The notes beneath the pieces were generated by a model, which made no database searches, was not told where the DNA came from, and saw only the letters and a program-made list of their open reading frames with translations. The translations under genes and the position numbers were made by a program. This document shows positions 1 through 11,171 of a DNA stretch of 64,000 bases, piece after piece (positions within the stretch are counted from its first letter, which is position 1; each line of letters begins with the position of its first letter). The stretch lies in assembly GCA_024291935.2 (NCBI GenBank), contig CM044320.1:52456001-52520000 (forward strand), given 5' to 3'. Source of the DNA: Okapia johnstoni (taxonomy: Eukaryota; Chordata; Mammalia; Artiodactyla; Giraffidae).

Positions 1-125
1 GTCTAGTGGCTAAGACACCATGCTCCCAATGCAGGGGGCAGGGTGTTGATCCCTGGTCAGGGAACTAGATCTCACATGCTGCAACTAAGACCCGGCAAAG
101 TCAAATAAATAAATAAAAATAAGTA
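1..125 (+). mobile_element. CHR-type tRNA-derived SINE, cut by window edge
   Basis: The text follows the CHR SINE head (agtggctaagac, then a B-box-like region, then ccctggtcagggaactagat) and ends in an (AAATA)n tail near 105-121. The 5' end lies outside the window. The copy is internally short compared with the one at 46,258-46,632. It is in a NEDD1 intron, antisense to the gene. Confidence 0.75.
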
Positions 126-206
126 ACATTTTTTTAAAAAACAGCAAGTAATAAGTATTAGCAAAAAAAACAAAGTAGTAAATGTACATTAAAATGATCT
201 ATAACA

Positions 207-454
207 TAAGCTCCAAAACTCTGGCCACCTGATGCAAAGAGTTGACTTATTAGAAAAGACCCTGATGCTGGGAAAGACTGAAGGCAGTAGGAGAAGAGGA
301 CAACAGAGGAGGAGATATTGGATGGCATCACAGACTCAATGGACATGAGTTTGAGCAAACTCCGGGAGATTGTGAAGGAGGGTGAAGACTGGCATTCCGT
401 AGTCCATGGGGTTGCAAAGAATCGTACACAACTGAATGCCTGAACAACAACAAC
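207..454 (+). mobile_element. BovB (RTE) LINE, 3' tail fragment
   Basis: The fragment begins within the C-terminal coding end (ggccacctgatgcaaagag), passes through the BovB 3'UTR and finishes in the typical (ACA)n-type tail at about 440-454. It is 5'-truncated to about 250 bp, antisense to NEDD1 and has no coding capacity. Confidence 0.85.
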
Positions 455-479
455 ATAACCACATTTATTTAAGAATGTA

Positions 480-541
480 TTTCAATACCGAATGGCAAAT
501 TTCAAGTGTAAAACCACAATTACTTTTGCACCAACCTAATA
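480..541. repeat. Half of a MADE1-like mariner miniature element
   Basis: Bases 512-538 read as one terminal inverted repeat of the mariner family (cacaattacttttgcacc, then aacctaa) and are followed by TA, the mariner target dinucleotide. The preceding ttcaat...tggcaaa resembles the middle of the element. The left inverted repeat is missing, so it is a dead remnant. Confidence 0.6.
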
Positions 542-995
542 GTAAGTAGGGGCCAGGGAAAGTACTGAATAACCCACAAAGCTCAAGACAGCTCCCCACA
601 ACCAAGACTCATCCAGCCCCAAATGCCAAGGCTTAGAAACCCTACTCTAGACACTGAAGTAATTTTAAAGCAAATTAATCATGTTGCTTTAAAAATATAC
701 AAATTTAGTTGTATTCTGAAGAGAATAACATGGTGTGCATGCTAAAATAAAGATACGAAATCATCAACATGCCACTCCTCAACATTCATCACCCAGAAGT
801 ACTCTAAAGAACACCCACATCTCATCAAGTTCTTTCTGCACATGGGAAGAAAAAGAGAAGATTTTACCTTGTTAGACAACAAATATATAATCTCTAGATC
901 TTTTAACATTCATCAGAGGTCTATGCAAATCACAAATATGGCTATTAGTGAAATAATTATGTTACTAAATTAAGAAATGAGCACGTTATACTTAC

Positions 996-1225
996 TTCTT
1001 ACTTGAAGTGTCATAGAGAATGATTCTTTTATCCAAGCCCACAGTTACAAATAGCAGTTCATTGACAGGAGAAAAACAGATGCCTGAAGCTGGAGCTTTA
1101 TGTGTACTGTCAAAGTTGTGGTACGGACTCTGACTATTCACATCCCAGAGAGTTACTATTCCATTATCTGAAACACTGCCCAGGAGTGATTTCTTAAATG
1201 AGGAGTACTTCAAGTGCCGAACAGA
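996..1225 (-). CDS. NEDD1: NEDD1 coding exon 6 (residues 164-239)
   Basis: The exon is 230 nt, giving 76 codons plus two bases. It starts after a CCTAG acceptor at phase 0, and its donor is GTAAGTATAA, leaving phase 2. The peptide runs from SVRHLKY to YDTSSKK and contains two WD40 blade ends: TLWDV (LWD at residues 189-191) and IILYD (residues 231-235). Similarity to remembered human NEDD1 is near identity, with Ser/Thr and Val/Ile swaps. These blades form part of the propeller that targets the protein to centrosomes and spindles. The next exon is not in the window. A start-to-stop reading of this region begins at an internal Met and reads two bases into the intron, so the splice-bounded coordinates are preferred. 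Confidence 0.95.
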
Positions 1226-2435
1226 CTAGGAAAATAAAAATAAATTTTATGTAATTGCAAGCATACATAGGAACATTTTATATAAGGTATAAATAATGGC
1301 CAAATATCAACCATATTATTCACAAGGGATTCAGAACTTCTCTGGTTTATGGCATAACAGGTTTCATAATCAGGACAACCATAAAATCATTTAGTGGGCT
1401 ATAAGATCCTAATTCTAGTAACTGAACAGTACTCATGATTTTATTATATCAGAGTAGAGTTACCTCAATCACCTCTTTTACAGAAGAAAAATACAATATA
1501 TTGAGGTAAACTATATTAATTCATCAGGATTAGAACATTCCACCTAAATAAAAGACCCAGTCACAATCAGATCATGAATAAGCATAAGGGAACACCGGTA
1601 GAGAATAAGTAATAATAGTCTGTATTTGTTTTCAATATATATTTTTGATATTTGAATATATTTCTTTGAATCTGATGTGCTGGCAGCGCAACAGTGGAAG
1701 CACAATAAAAAGTTAACTAAATATAAAGGGGGAATTGGCAACACTCTAGACTCTACCATTCTTGCAAAAGCATTGGCCTGAGGGCAATGCTAGCCTTTCT
1801 CTAAAACATTTATCTCTGGAGGCAGTGGAGGCATTTTTTCCAGTTTCTGCTGGACAAGAATAAATAAAGATCCAGCTTGAGTAAGCAGGTCTTCTGAGAC
1901 TGAAAGTGGATGAATTTTATCCACTTTTACTAAAATGTTACTTTCTAACTTGGCTGATACTATCATTTATTGTGCTGAGAATTAAATATTTCACAATCAC
2001 CTGATTTTTTACATTTAAGCAAAATAAAAGTACAGAAATCAATATTAAGCAGAATCCACAAGATTGGGAAACTAGCTACAAGACACTTTTATTTATAGTC
2101 TCAAGGGAAGCAACGAATCATTGAATGAATCATAGTTGGCAGTTATCAGCTACACACACAGGTCCCAGATAAAACTTCGACAGAACAAAAGTCAAACCTG
2201 AAGGCTTTTTGTTTGTTCTATCTAATCTAACACACTTCAAAAAGACTTAAAATTTGAAATTTAGATTCCACTAGCTTTTACATATTAAAAACTCATATTC
2301 TATTTCTAAGATGTTTCAAAACAATAAGTATTAGCCGTCAACAGCAACAAAAAATATGTAAGAATAACATAACACAAATTCTGTCTAAGGAAACCGAGTA
2401 TTTGCAACCTGACACCTAAGGTAAGATAATTACTA
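1226..2435. other. NEDD1 intron stretch without recognised elements
   Basis: AT-rich intronic DNA. I see no exon, RNA gene or clear transposon here. Small open frames are short and lack splice or homology support. Confidence 0.6.
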
Positions 2436-2645
2436 TGTTGTTGTTGTTTAATCGCTAAGTTGTGTCTGACTCTTTGCAACCACATAGACTGTAGCCCACC
2501 AGGCTCCTCTGTCCATGGAATTTCCCAGGCAAGAATACTGGAGTGGGTTGCCATTTCCTTCTCCAGGGGATCTTCGTGGATCAGGGATTGAATCCATGTC
2601 TCCTGCATTAGCAGGATTCTTTTCCGCTGAGCCACCAGGGAAGCC
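2436..2645 (-). mobile_element. Bov-tA SINE
   Basis: A full Bov-tA lies in reverse orientation. The Bov-A-like body (cccaggcaagaatactgg) is followed by the tRNA-derived head in reverse, ending ccaccagggaagcc. It is sense with respect to NEDD1 and deep in intron 6. Confidence 0.88.
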
Positions 2646-3719
2646 TTTTATACACATACACATACTCATAAATATTAATATATATACAGTACATATTAAT
2701 ATATTTACACATATATTAATATATACAGTATCCCTTCAACTCCATTCCTCCCTCTTCTTCACTCGCTTGTTTTCTTTCAAGCACCAATCATCTGTCACCT
2801 GAGCTACTGCCTATTTCCATTCTCAGTGGCTTGCTGTCTACCCTTCATACCACTGCAGCGATAACTTCTGCAAAGCTGGAAATTTGAACGTAATTCTGTC
2901 TTGCCTAAAGTCCTTGTAACTGGAGGACTCTGAGAAGATAGAGGTTACGACCGTGGCAGAGTTTTTCAATCTCCCTAAATTCCTCCATTTTGTGTGTGTG
3001 TGTGTGTGTGTGCGTGCACAAGCAGGCCTAAGACTGCTTATCCTCATTAAGTCCTGCTTTTAAGATTGGCCCTTGGCTGGAGTCTTCAAACTTGGATTTT
3101 TGGGGGGTTCCCACCACCCTAACTGAAGACAGTGGCTCACTGATTGATAAAGAGTGGCTCACTGTGCCTAAACTGTTTGTGCAAAAGATATGGTTTATGA
3201 CTGAACCATGGATGAACACCTGCTTTCCTTATTAGAATTTTGGATTTCAGTACACGCTAGGCAGAGGATGTCAAGATAACCAGTCTCTAACAAGCTTCCC
3301 TGGTAAACCATGTTCCATACATGCTGTCACAATTTGATGCTGGAAAAATTAAATACATCTACTCCACTGAGAGAAGACTCTTGGAAGCTCATTCCTGGTT
3401 TCCTTGGGACTTCACCCTATGCACCTTTTTCCCTTTGCTGATGTGCTTTGTATCCTTCCACTGTAACAGATCATAGCCATGAACACCACCTCTCTACACT
3501 GAGTCCTGTGAGTCCTCTCAGTGAATCATCAAACCTGGTCTTGGGAATCCCAGCACAGACCGTGAGTATAATGTGTGAGTGTATATGTGTTACAGATAGC
3601 AAACCAGATAGCAAAACCAAAACCCCATGAACAATACTTGCAATAAAACTAGACCATTTCAGGTATCCCCATGAGCCCCAAAAGACACTAGTAGATCAAA
3701 CTTTTAACAGCCATAGTCC
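2646..3719. other. Intron stretch with AT-rich and (TG)n simple repeats
   Basis: A degenerate TATTAATA-rich tract covers about 2,660-2,730, and a (TG)n run lies at 2,991-3,012. Otherwise I see nothing recognisable. Confidence 0.6.
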
Positions 3720-5330
3720 TTCATATTGTTAGTATCTGTGTAGGAGGAAGCAGAGGGAAATTATAGGGGCTGAGAAAGATTTGAGAATAGGGAAAGCCCC
3801 ACGTAGCCAAAATGTATCCACGGGAAAGTGTGGTGGCCAATCTGACAATATCAGCTAAACCAGGAATATCCATAGAATCAGCATTAGCAGTTCTTTCCAA
3901 GAAGTTTGCAGAAAGGTCTGAAGGGCTAGAACACCCCCAAAACTGTCCAGCCAAGGCATCTCCTTCCCAGGTCAGGGCTCCATACTGAGGAGACACTGCT
4001 AGCAGTGGAAACAAACCTGAACCGGTTGGAGCCAAGATAGTTGAAGGAAAGTGAAAATCCACATACAAGTCCGGGAGCAGAACAAAATCAAGCAATCGCA
4101 GAAGAGTTACGCTCCAAACTCCATCTCTGTTGTGGAGTTGAGGGAAACTGACTTCACAGATGAACCCCAGACAAAGTTATTATGAGAACAAAGAGAACAA
4201 GAAAGAAGACATTCTCAATAGATGCCCAAAAAGACAGTAAAATGATACAAGACATTAAAAAAAAATGTAAATCAGAATTAGAAAACTCAAAACTGAGATG
4301 TCAGAACTTGGAAAAGAATTAGAAATTTTAATCCTTTTAAAAATGAAGGCTGAAAAAAAAAGAAATGTAAATGTATAAGGAATACAGAATGAATAAATAT
4401 AACAAATAATACCTTAAAGATAGGTCAAAAGGAAAGAATTTTTAAAAATCAAAAATAAGGAAAAAAGTTAAAAATGATATGAAAGTAGTAAATCACTGAA
4501 GCAGATTCAACAAAGAAGAAACAAAGATACAGAAAATATCAAATACTAAAAACTGTAATTCAAGAAAACTCCCTGAAAGAAAAAAAGATTTGAAATTACA
4601 TATTAACTGATCATACAATGTACCTAAGAATAGCAATACAGAATAACCAACACCAGGACACAATCTAGTAGAATTACTGGATTTTAAAGGAAAAAAAAAA
4701 TCCTCTGCACATATAGGAAAAGGAACAAGCAACTTATAAAGAAAACAATACTAAAATTATGATCAAACATTTGAGACCAAAAATGATAACACATTTTAAC
4801 TCCTCAAGGAAAGAAAATGTGAGCCTGCAACACAGCTACACTGAAAGAGAATTTTTAATCCCAAATAAAAAGTCAAAATCAGAAAACATATACTATGGAA
4901 ATAGTATTAACATATGTTATTCACCGTGATTATAAAAATTCGGAAAATACCTAAAGTATAGGATTATCTAAATAAACTGTGGCATTTGAACAATGGAATA
5001 TTATATAGCCACTATAAATTATAATTGTGAAGACTAGATATATGAGAATACCTAGGATAGAACACTAATAAGAAAAAGCAGAAGACTGGACCAATAGAAC
5101 AATTATAAATTTATGTAAGGAAGACAGAGCTATACAGATAAACTGCAAGAAAACATTCTTCAAACCACTTCCTATTAAAGAATATTTAGAAGAGAAAAAC
5201 CAAAGGACAAAATAATACTTTAAGCAATATATAAAGATAAGGAAGTTTATTTTACACCAACATGTCAATCACAAAACTGCTCAAAAACATTATATAAAGG
5301 CTAGAAAAGTGTACAAATACTAAGAAAATA
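3720..5330 (+). mobile_element. Old HAL1/L1-type LINE remnant
   Basis: A long A-rich sense strand holds decayed ORF1-like text around 4,550-4,690: a run corresponding to an amphipathic ORF1 segment, then a block reading like 'ctagtagaattactgga'. This matches the remembered HAL1 order. All frames are broken. The 3' part (4,980-5,270) is looser. The family call is from memory. Confidence 0.5.
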
Positions 5331-5581
5331 TATTGAGATAATCAAGGACATTTTATACCATAATACACAACTGTATACCAATGTCCCCATATAACATAAA
5401 GGAAACCACTACTCTAGATACAAAGCTTTGTAGTAAGTCAAACTTCTTGAGTGCCAAAGTTCAGGTATAAACAAAACCAGTCAACCAAGTCAACCAAATT
5501 GGAATTAAACTCATTCTTGATAAAATAATTATTTTTAAAATGTAACTAAAAATTATTTACCAGATCTCTATACTCAAAATG

Positions 5582-5702
5582 GAGAAGGAAATGGCAACCC
5601 ACTCCAGTATTCTTGCCTGGAGAATCCCATGGACAAAGGAGCCTGGTGGGCTACAGTCCATGGGGTCGCAAAGAGTCGGACACGACTGAGTGACTAACAC
5701 AC
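5582..5702 (+). mobile_element. Bov-A monomer SINE with TSD
   Basis: A 121 bp Bov-A body without a tRNA head is flanked by a perfect 12 bp duplication, atactcaaaatg, at 5,570-5,581 and 5,703-5,714. The intact TSD indicates a clean target-primed insertion. Confidence 0.9.
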
Positions 5703-5714
5703 ATACTCAAAATG

Positions 5715-6895
5715 TTTATTAATATTTATAGAATCTATACTTAAAATGTCAAAAATTTCACTGAAGAAAATGGACTTATTTAACATACACTGAAAATGTT
5801 ATATTTAAAATCTCACAGACATTACATTTAAAGATCACTTTTAAATCTAAGGAATCAATAAAATATCCACATTTTAACTGCTTTCAAAAAGGCTGCAGTC
5901 TGAGATAGGCAACACAGGTTAACCTACTGGTGAGCCTAAGCTGCTGAACTTGCCAAATAGTGACTTGCAATTATAATCTAAGGAGTGTGTCAGCCCTGGC
6001 AGCTCTGCAGAAGCAGTAAGGCTTTTTGCCCCTGCAGATAGACACTGCAATCCACAGAAAACTAATAGCTTCAATTCAGCTCAGACAATTCAAAGTAAGA
6101 TTCTAAATATATTCAGGCAATCTCATTTCTAATATGAAATTCAGTATAAAGATTCAGTGAGACTCTGTGGTTTTGTCACTTTTGCTAAGAAATCCATTTG
6201 ACGATTTTTAAAGATTTCAAATTCTTGATGGCTCATAGAAACAAAATTAGAAATTTTTAATTTAATCATTAGATGTGCCTTACCTACTATTTTTCTCAAT
6301 AACCCAAACCCTATAGTAAAACTGATCAGCATAGGAACTTGGCTGGATGACAGTATACTGGAATTGGATTATGTCAATTTTTAGAGTTGAAATTTTTATG
6401 AACATTGTTTGAATGCCTAAAATCAGTATTTAATATACTTGAAATCTTAAATGAATTTTGAGGAATCAATTTTAAAAACTCCACAGATTTCAATTATGCT
6501 GCCTGCAAAATGGAAATGTAAATATGCAGAATCATAACTTTGACTTTCTTCACTAAGAAAACAGACTGCATACTTACATACATAGAGACCAACTGGTATT
6601 TACAGAGAGCCCAGGCACTCTGCTTTAATGGTGTACAGAAAAATGAAATAATACAGTATACGAAAAATATATAAACATTTGTTCCAGGAAAAAAGAAAAA
6701 AAAACAAATTGCTCCAGTTTGATTGCTTCACCTTCTTAACACTCTCCTTACTCTACATTGCTCTAAAACACAAATTATGATTACTGAGGTCAAGTTACAA
6801 CTGGTTAATCTAGAGGGAATGCTTTAAACCTAAAGATGGAAACCCGTTTGTAGAAGTTAATCACAAAACTATTTTAATAAATTAATATGATTATT
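5715..6895. other. NEDD1 intron stretch, nothing recognised
   Basis: AT-rich intronic sequence. No exon with splice sites and no clear repeat was seen. Small reading frames are not supported. Confidence 0.55.
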
Positions 6896-6899
6896 TATC

Positions 6900-7095
6900 A
6901 AAAGCTCCCTGACCTCCTATCACATATTAGGAACTATATTAGCATCTCATTTAGCCCTAAAAACAACAAAACAAAAACCTTGTTGAAAGTATACTTTCAT
7001 TCTCACTTGACAGTTAAGGAAAAGGAGGCTTGAGAGTTAAGTCACTTGCCCAGGCTCACAGAGCTAGCCCTCCAAATAAATGTGGGATTTACAAC
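6900..7095 (+). repeat. MIR SINE remnant
   Basis: The order fits the MIR core: ctcatttagccct, then ttgacagttaaggaaaaggag, then gttaagtcacttgcccaggctcacagagctag. It is strongly diverged, as expected of this ancient family. Confidence 0.7.
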
Positions 7096-7774
7096 ATAAA
7101 GCTATACCCAAAAAAGCTCACAGAGAGGCCAACTGCCCGAGCAGGAGGCAGTGGGAATATGAAAAATCTAGGTTGCAGTTCATCTGACAAGATGAACTGA
7201 GATAAGAGATAAGCTTTCAGCATTACTGTCTTCCTAAACTAGAAGATAAATTCAGGTCTGCCATGCAAAGTAATCAATGAAAATCCTTTGAAAATCAACA
7301 ATGCAGTAACCTGCTACCTAGCATTTTAAAATATATTTCTTTTATGTGAAGAAGAGATAATAAAATTTTGGACTTCTGCACAAAGTGACAAGAGAATACT
7401 GCAAAGTTTCCTGAAACTTTGGATCCTCAAATACTTACACATTTAGTTGCCCCTGAACCAGAAAGAGATCCAAAAGGAAACAATGCTACCACTCTTCAAG
7501 AGTTGACCTTCAAGTCAGTCAACTAAGAATCTTGTGATCTCAAAGTCCTGGAATCTCAGTTTTCGCATTCTTAAAATGAGAATAACCTATACCTCAGAAG
7601 TAAGCAGCAAAGAATAAGTGAGAAAATACATATAAAGTGACAATTACTGTACTTGAAACACAATAAATGGTGGTAAGAATTCTATAAAGGTGATAACCTC
7701 TATCTGGAATGTTCTCCAAACCCTCTCATCACCTACACTCACCCCAGTGGCAGTCAAATGGTCTTTGCAATAAA

Positions 7775-8760
7775 TAATGCTGGCACAATAATATACCTGT
7801 ATGGAAAGATGAATCCCATCTCACACCACATACAAAAACTACTTTGAAATGGAGCATAACAGACATAAATTTAAGAACTTCTGTTCATTTTTTAAAAGCA
7901 TTAAGAGAGGGAAAAGGAAAGCCACAGGCTAAAAAAGAAGACATATGCAACATGTATATCCAAAGGATGACTCCATCTTGGAAACAGAATAAACTATAAA
8001 TCAATCAGAAAAACACAACCCCAAACAAAAAAGAACAGACTTGAATAGTCACTTTGCAAAAGAAAGTATACAAAAATGTGCCCAACTCATTCAACAGAGA
8101 AATGCAAATTAAAACCACCATGAAATACAATTACACAACCATCAAAGTGGCTGAAGTGAATAAACTAGACAATACTTGATATGAGCAAAAACGTGGAACA
8201 GCTGGATCTCACATACATTGCTTATAGACATATACAATGGCACAAGCACTTTATAAACTTTTTGACAATTTTTAACGAAGTAAAACTTAATGTCTACCCT
8301 AAGACCCAGCAATTTCACCCCTGAGTATTTACTCAAGAGGAATGAAAACATATATCCACAAAAAGACTCATGAGAATATTCATAGTAGCTTTCTTACAAT
8401 AGATACAAATGAGAAACAGCTTATATGTCCATCAATAGTAGAATGGATAAATGGTGGTATATCCTTATAATGGAACACTTCACAGGAGTTAAAACAGTAT
8501 AAACTACTATTCCATGCAACAAACATAATGAAGACCAGAAGAAACCAGACACATACAATTCCTTTAAGAAATATGAGGTAGTAACTGGAAAGGGTTAAGA
8601 GGGAGACCTACGGTATGTCAGAAATGTTCTGTATCTTGATTTTGGCAGTATGTAGTTACACAGGTGTATGCACGTACAAAAACTCATCAAGCTGTATATT
8701 TAAGATATATGTACTTTATTGCATGTATCTCATATATATCTCAATTTTTAAAACTTCAAT
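7775..8760 (+). mobile_element. Old L1 LINE 3' fragment
   Basis: The text resembles the ORF2 end and 3' region of mammalian L1: 'gaaatgcaaattaaaacca', then 'atatccttataatggaaca' and 'gtatgcacgtac'. It is diverged and without open frames. Bases 7,096-7,774 before it hold nothing I recognise. Confidence 0.6.
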
Positions 8761-8929
8761 ATTTTACAGAGAATAAGGCCAAAAGCAATAACCAAAACTC
8801 TTCAGTAAAATACAGTAAAAACTTAAAAGAAAATACATGGCAGTATCTAACCTAATATTTATGTTACTGACAAGTCAACCCAGAATTTATAAATCTAAAC
8901 TTATCATGCTTCTAATATATCATGCTTCA

Positions 8930-9144
8930 GGCTTCCCTGATGGCTCAGAGGGTAAAGCGTCTGCCTGCAATGCGGGAGACTTGGGTTCGATCCCTGGGTC
9001 GGGAAGATCCACCGGAGAAGAAAATGGCTCCCCACCCCAGTATTCTTGCCTGGAGAATCACATGGACAGAGGAGCCTGGCAGGCTACAGTTCACGGGGTC
9101 TCAAAGAGTCAGACATGACTGAGCAACTTCACTTTCACTTTCCC
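8930..9144 (+). mobile_element. Bov-tA SINE, full length
   Basis: It starts with the tRNA-derived head (ggcttccctgatggctcag), has a good B box (gggttcgatccctgg at about 8,984-8,998), then the Bov-A body ending in actttcactttccc. A long purine tract follows directly at 9,145. Confidence 0.93.
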
Positions 9145-9312
9145 AAAGAAGAGGAAGAGAAAAAGAGAAAGAGGAGAAAGAAGGAAGAGGAGGAGAAGGG
9201 AAGTTGGGGGAGGGAGAAGAGGAAAAAGGGAAGGGGGAGGGGAAGGAAAAGAAGAAAGAAAAGAGGAAGGAGAGGAGGAAGGAGGTGAAAGAAGAAGAGG
9301 AAGGAGAAGACA
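9145..9312 (+). repeat. Polypurine (GAA/GGA)n tract
   Basis: About 168 bp is almost pure purine on the plus strand (mixed gaa, gga and ggaaa units) with only a few pyrimidines. It starts at the 3' end of a Bov-tA SINE and probably grew from its tail. On the NEDD1 sense strand it is polypyrimidine. The long frames seen here on both strands are low-complexity artefacts. Confidence 0.9.
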
Positions 9313-11030
9313 ACTGTTTCTTTAAAAAGCAAGTCGTCTGTTTGAACACTAGATTTTTTTTTTCCAATAGTTCCAATATCTATGGGCTTAGGTTTTATGT
9401 CTCAGTTATAATAAAAATAACCAAAAAATTACAAAAACAAAATATTAATTCCTATCTTTATGGCCATATTAATCATTCTCTGTGGTAAATCCCTTATCCT
9501 CATCCATAAAATGCAGAAAATGAGATTACTTCTAAAAGCTTTTTTCAGTTCAAGGATTCTATGGTTCTGACAATCAACTACTCAAAATATTCCGACTAGT
9601 TCCCTAAATGTCTTCCAAAATAGCAGCCAAGCCTTCGGTCTGGCATTCAAAGTCCCATATCAACATTAGCTCCTACTTCCTTTTCTTTTTCTCACATTAG
9701 CCCTATATAAAACCCATACACTTTCCTTTCTCTTTATTTTTGTTTGTATGATTTCCTCCAAATAAAATACTCCTCTCCCTAAGTTCTTTATTAGTGTATT
9801 AAAATCTTTATCTTTAAATGTGTTCATCCATTCACATATTTACTGAAGATCTTTTCCATGTAAGGCACAAAGACAACAGCTGAGGACAAGGAAAGAAGAC
9901 ACAGTTCCAACTACTACGTGGACATGCAAAGAGCTAAATCCAGTACAAGGCAGAATCAAATTATACAGTAGTAAAACAAAACAAAACCCTTAGACCGAGC
10001 CTTAGACTCAGCTGACATTGTCCCTTCTTCAATTTTCTCTCTGTTATTCTCAATCAGGTAGTTTTTTCTCTGTTCTGAATGATCATAAGATTGTTTCTCA
10101 ACAATCTCTCACTTTCTCAGAAACCTAATCATTTATATCTCTATTACCTCAACATACATGAAATCTGAGAAAAGACTTTTTTCTGTATATTTTTAATACT
10201 CATTAAATTTTCCTTGAACACTAAACATAAACTGCTCAAAAAATGATTTTAAGGCTTTTCAAAACTGGAGCGCTCTCATATTTTTTACCTAAAAATACTC
10301 ACGGCCAAAGTGATTACAATAAAAAGTAAGATTAAAAGAAGTTGCATCTTATGGGACATTCCTATGGATAATTTCATGGAAAGTTAGTCAAGAACTAGAT
10401 TTCTTGAGAAACTAAATTTATTCTTTTAAGAATTTTATAGACTAATTTTTTATAAAGAAAAATTCAGTAACTGACTAATTTTGCTTTATAAAAGTCATTT
10501 ATAAAGTATTTCCTTTATAAAATATAAAGTATTTCCTTAAATACTCCTGTATTAACCTCAAATACATAAACATGCCTTGATACTTTATCACATACTTGAA
10601 ACAAACGAAAAAGAAAACTCAATTTTCCCTGTGCCTAAAAACAAATACTCCATGTCCATCAGAGTATTTATGAACATAAGTATGTCTTGTAGCTGACATA
10701 GTTTAAGTTATGCGACACTTCTGTAATTGTAATGTCATAGATTAATATCCATGTTTTAGGCTTCATCTATTAATAATTATGTGTTTTTTATCTGTAGTTA
10801 AGTTCTAGGAGCATGTGACTGTTCAAAGCATAACTAAACTCATATAAGTTCCATCATCTAATATATACTAGTTTTTAAATACTACCATTAAAAAATAGCT
10901 ACCAGTAAGTTTTTCAAGCACGCTAAGTGCAAATTTTAAATACTTAAGTTTAAAAACTTAAATTCATTGCCTTATGTAAGACAATTAAAAATCTCTTATC
11001 AACCTTATTTTGAATAAACCCATACTGTAC
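9313..11030. other. NEDD1 intron stretch, little recognised
   Basis: Mostly unique-looking AT-rich intron. Bases 9,660-9,960 weakly resemble L2 text but are too diverged to call. No exon was found before the 11,031 splice site. Confidence 0.5.
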
Positions 11031-11171
11031 CTGGTTATTACCATGACCAAAAGGAGTACTAGATAAATTAGTGGTTACACTGTGCAAAATAATTTCACCA
11101 CTGAGAGATCCAGAAGCAATGTAGCAGTCATTCCAATTATATGTTACACAAGTTACTTCATCCTTATGATC
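11031..11171 (-). CDS. NEDD1: NEDD1 coding exon 5 (residues 117-163)
   Basis: The exon is 141 nt, exactly 47 codons, phase 0 on both sides. The acceptor is TTCATTCAG and the donor is GTACAG, which is weaker than its neighbours. The peptide runs DHKDEVTCVTYNWND through FGHGNNQ and contains the blade pattern GSLSGEIILH (residues 137-146). Similarity to remembered human NEDD1 is near complete; the human text has Ser where this has Asn before the last Asn-Gln. It forms part of the beta-propeller. An open frame running past both ends (10,950-11,210) reads through the splice sites and is not the real extent. Confidence 0.95.

Noticed and set aside
2646..2735. Regularly spaced TATTAATA units as a possible CRISPR-like or satellite array
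   Set aside because: Units are irregular AT-rich simple sequence without spacers of constant length, in a mammalian intron.
8984..8998. B-box promoter and tRNA-like heads as possible tRNA genes
   Set aside because: They belong to Bov-tA and CHR SINEs. No cloverleaf with anticodon arm and acceptor stem is complete.
9046..9376. Long frames rich in Lys/Glu (plus) and Ser/Phe/Pro (minus)
   Set aside because: They are translations of the polypurine tract at 9,145-9,312 and its SINE, not proteins.
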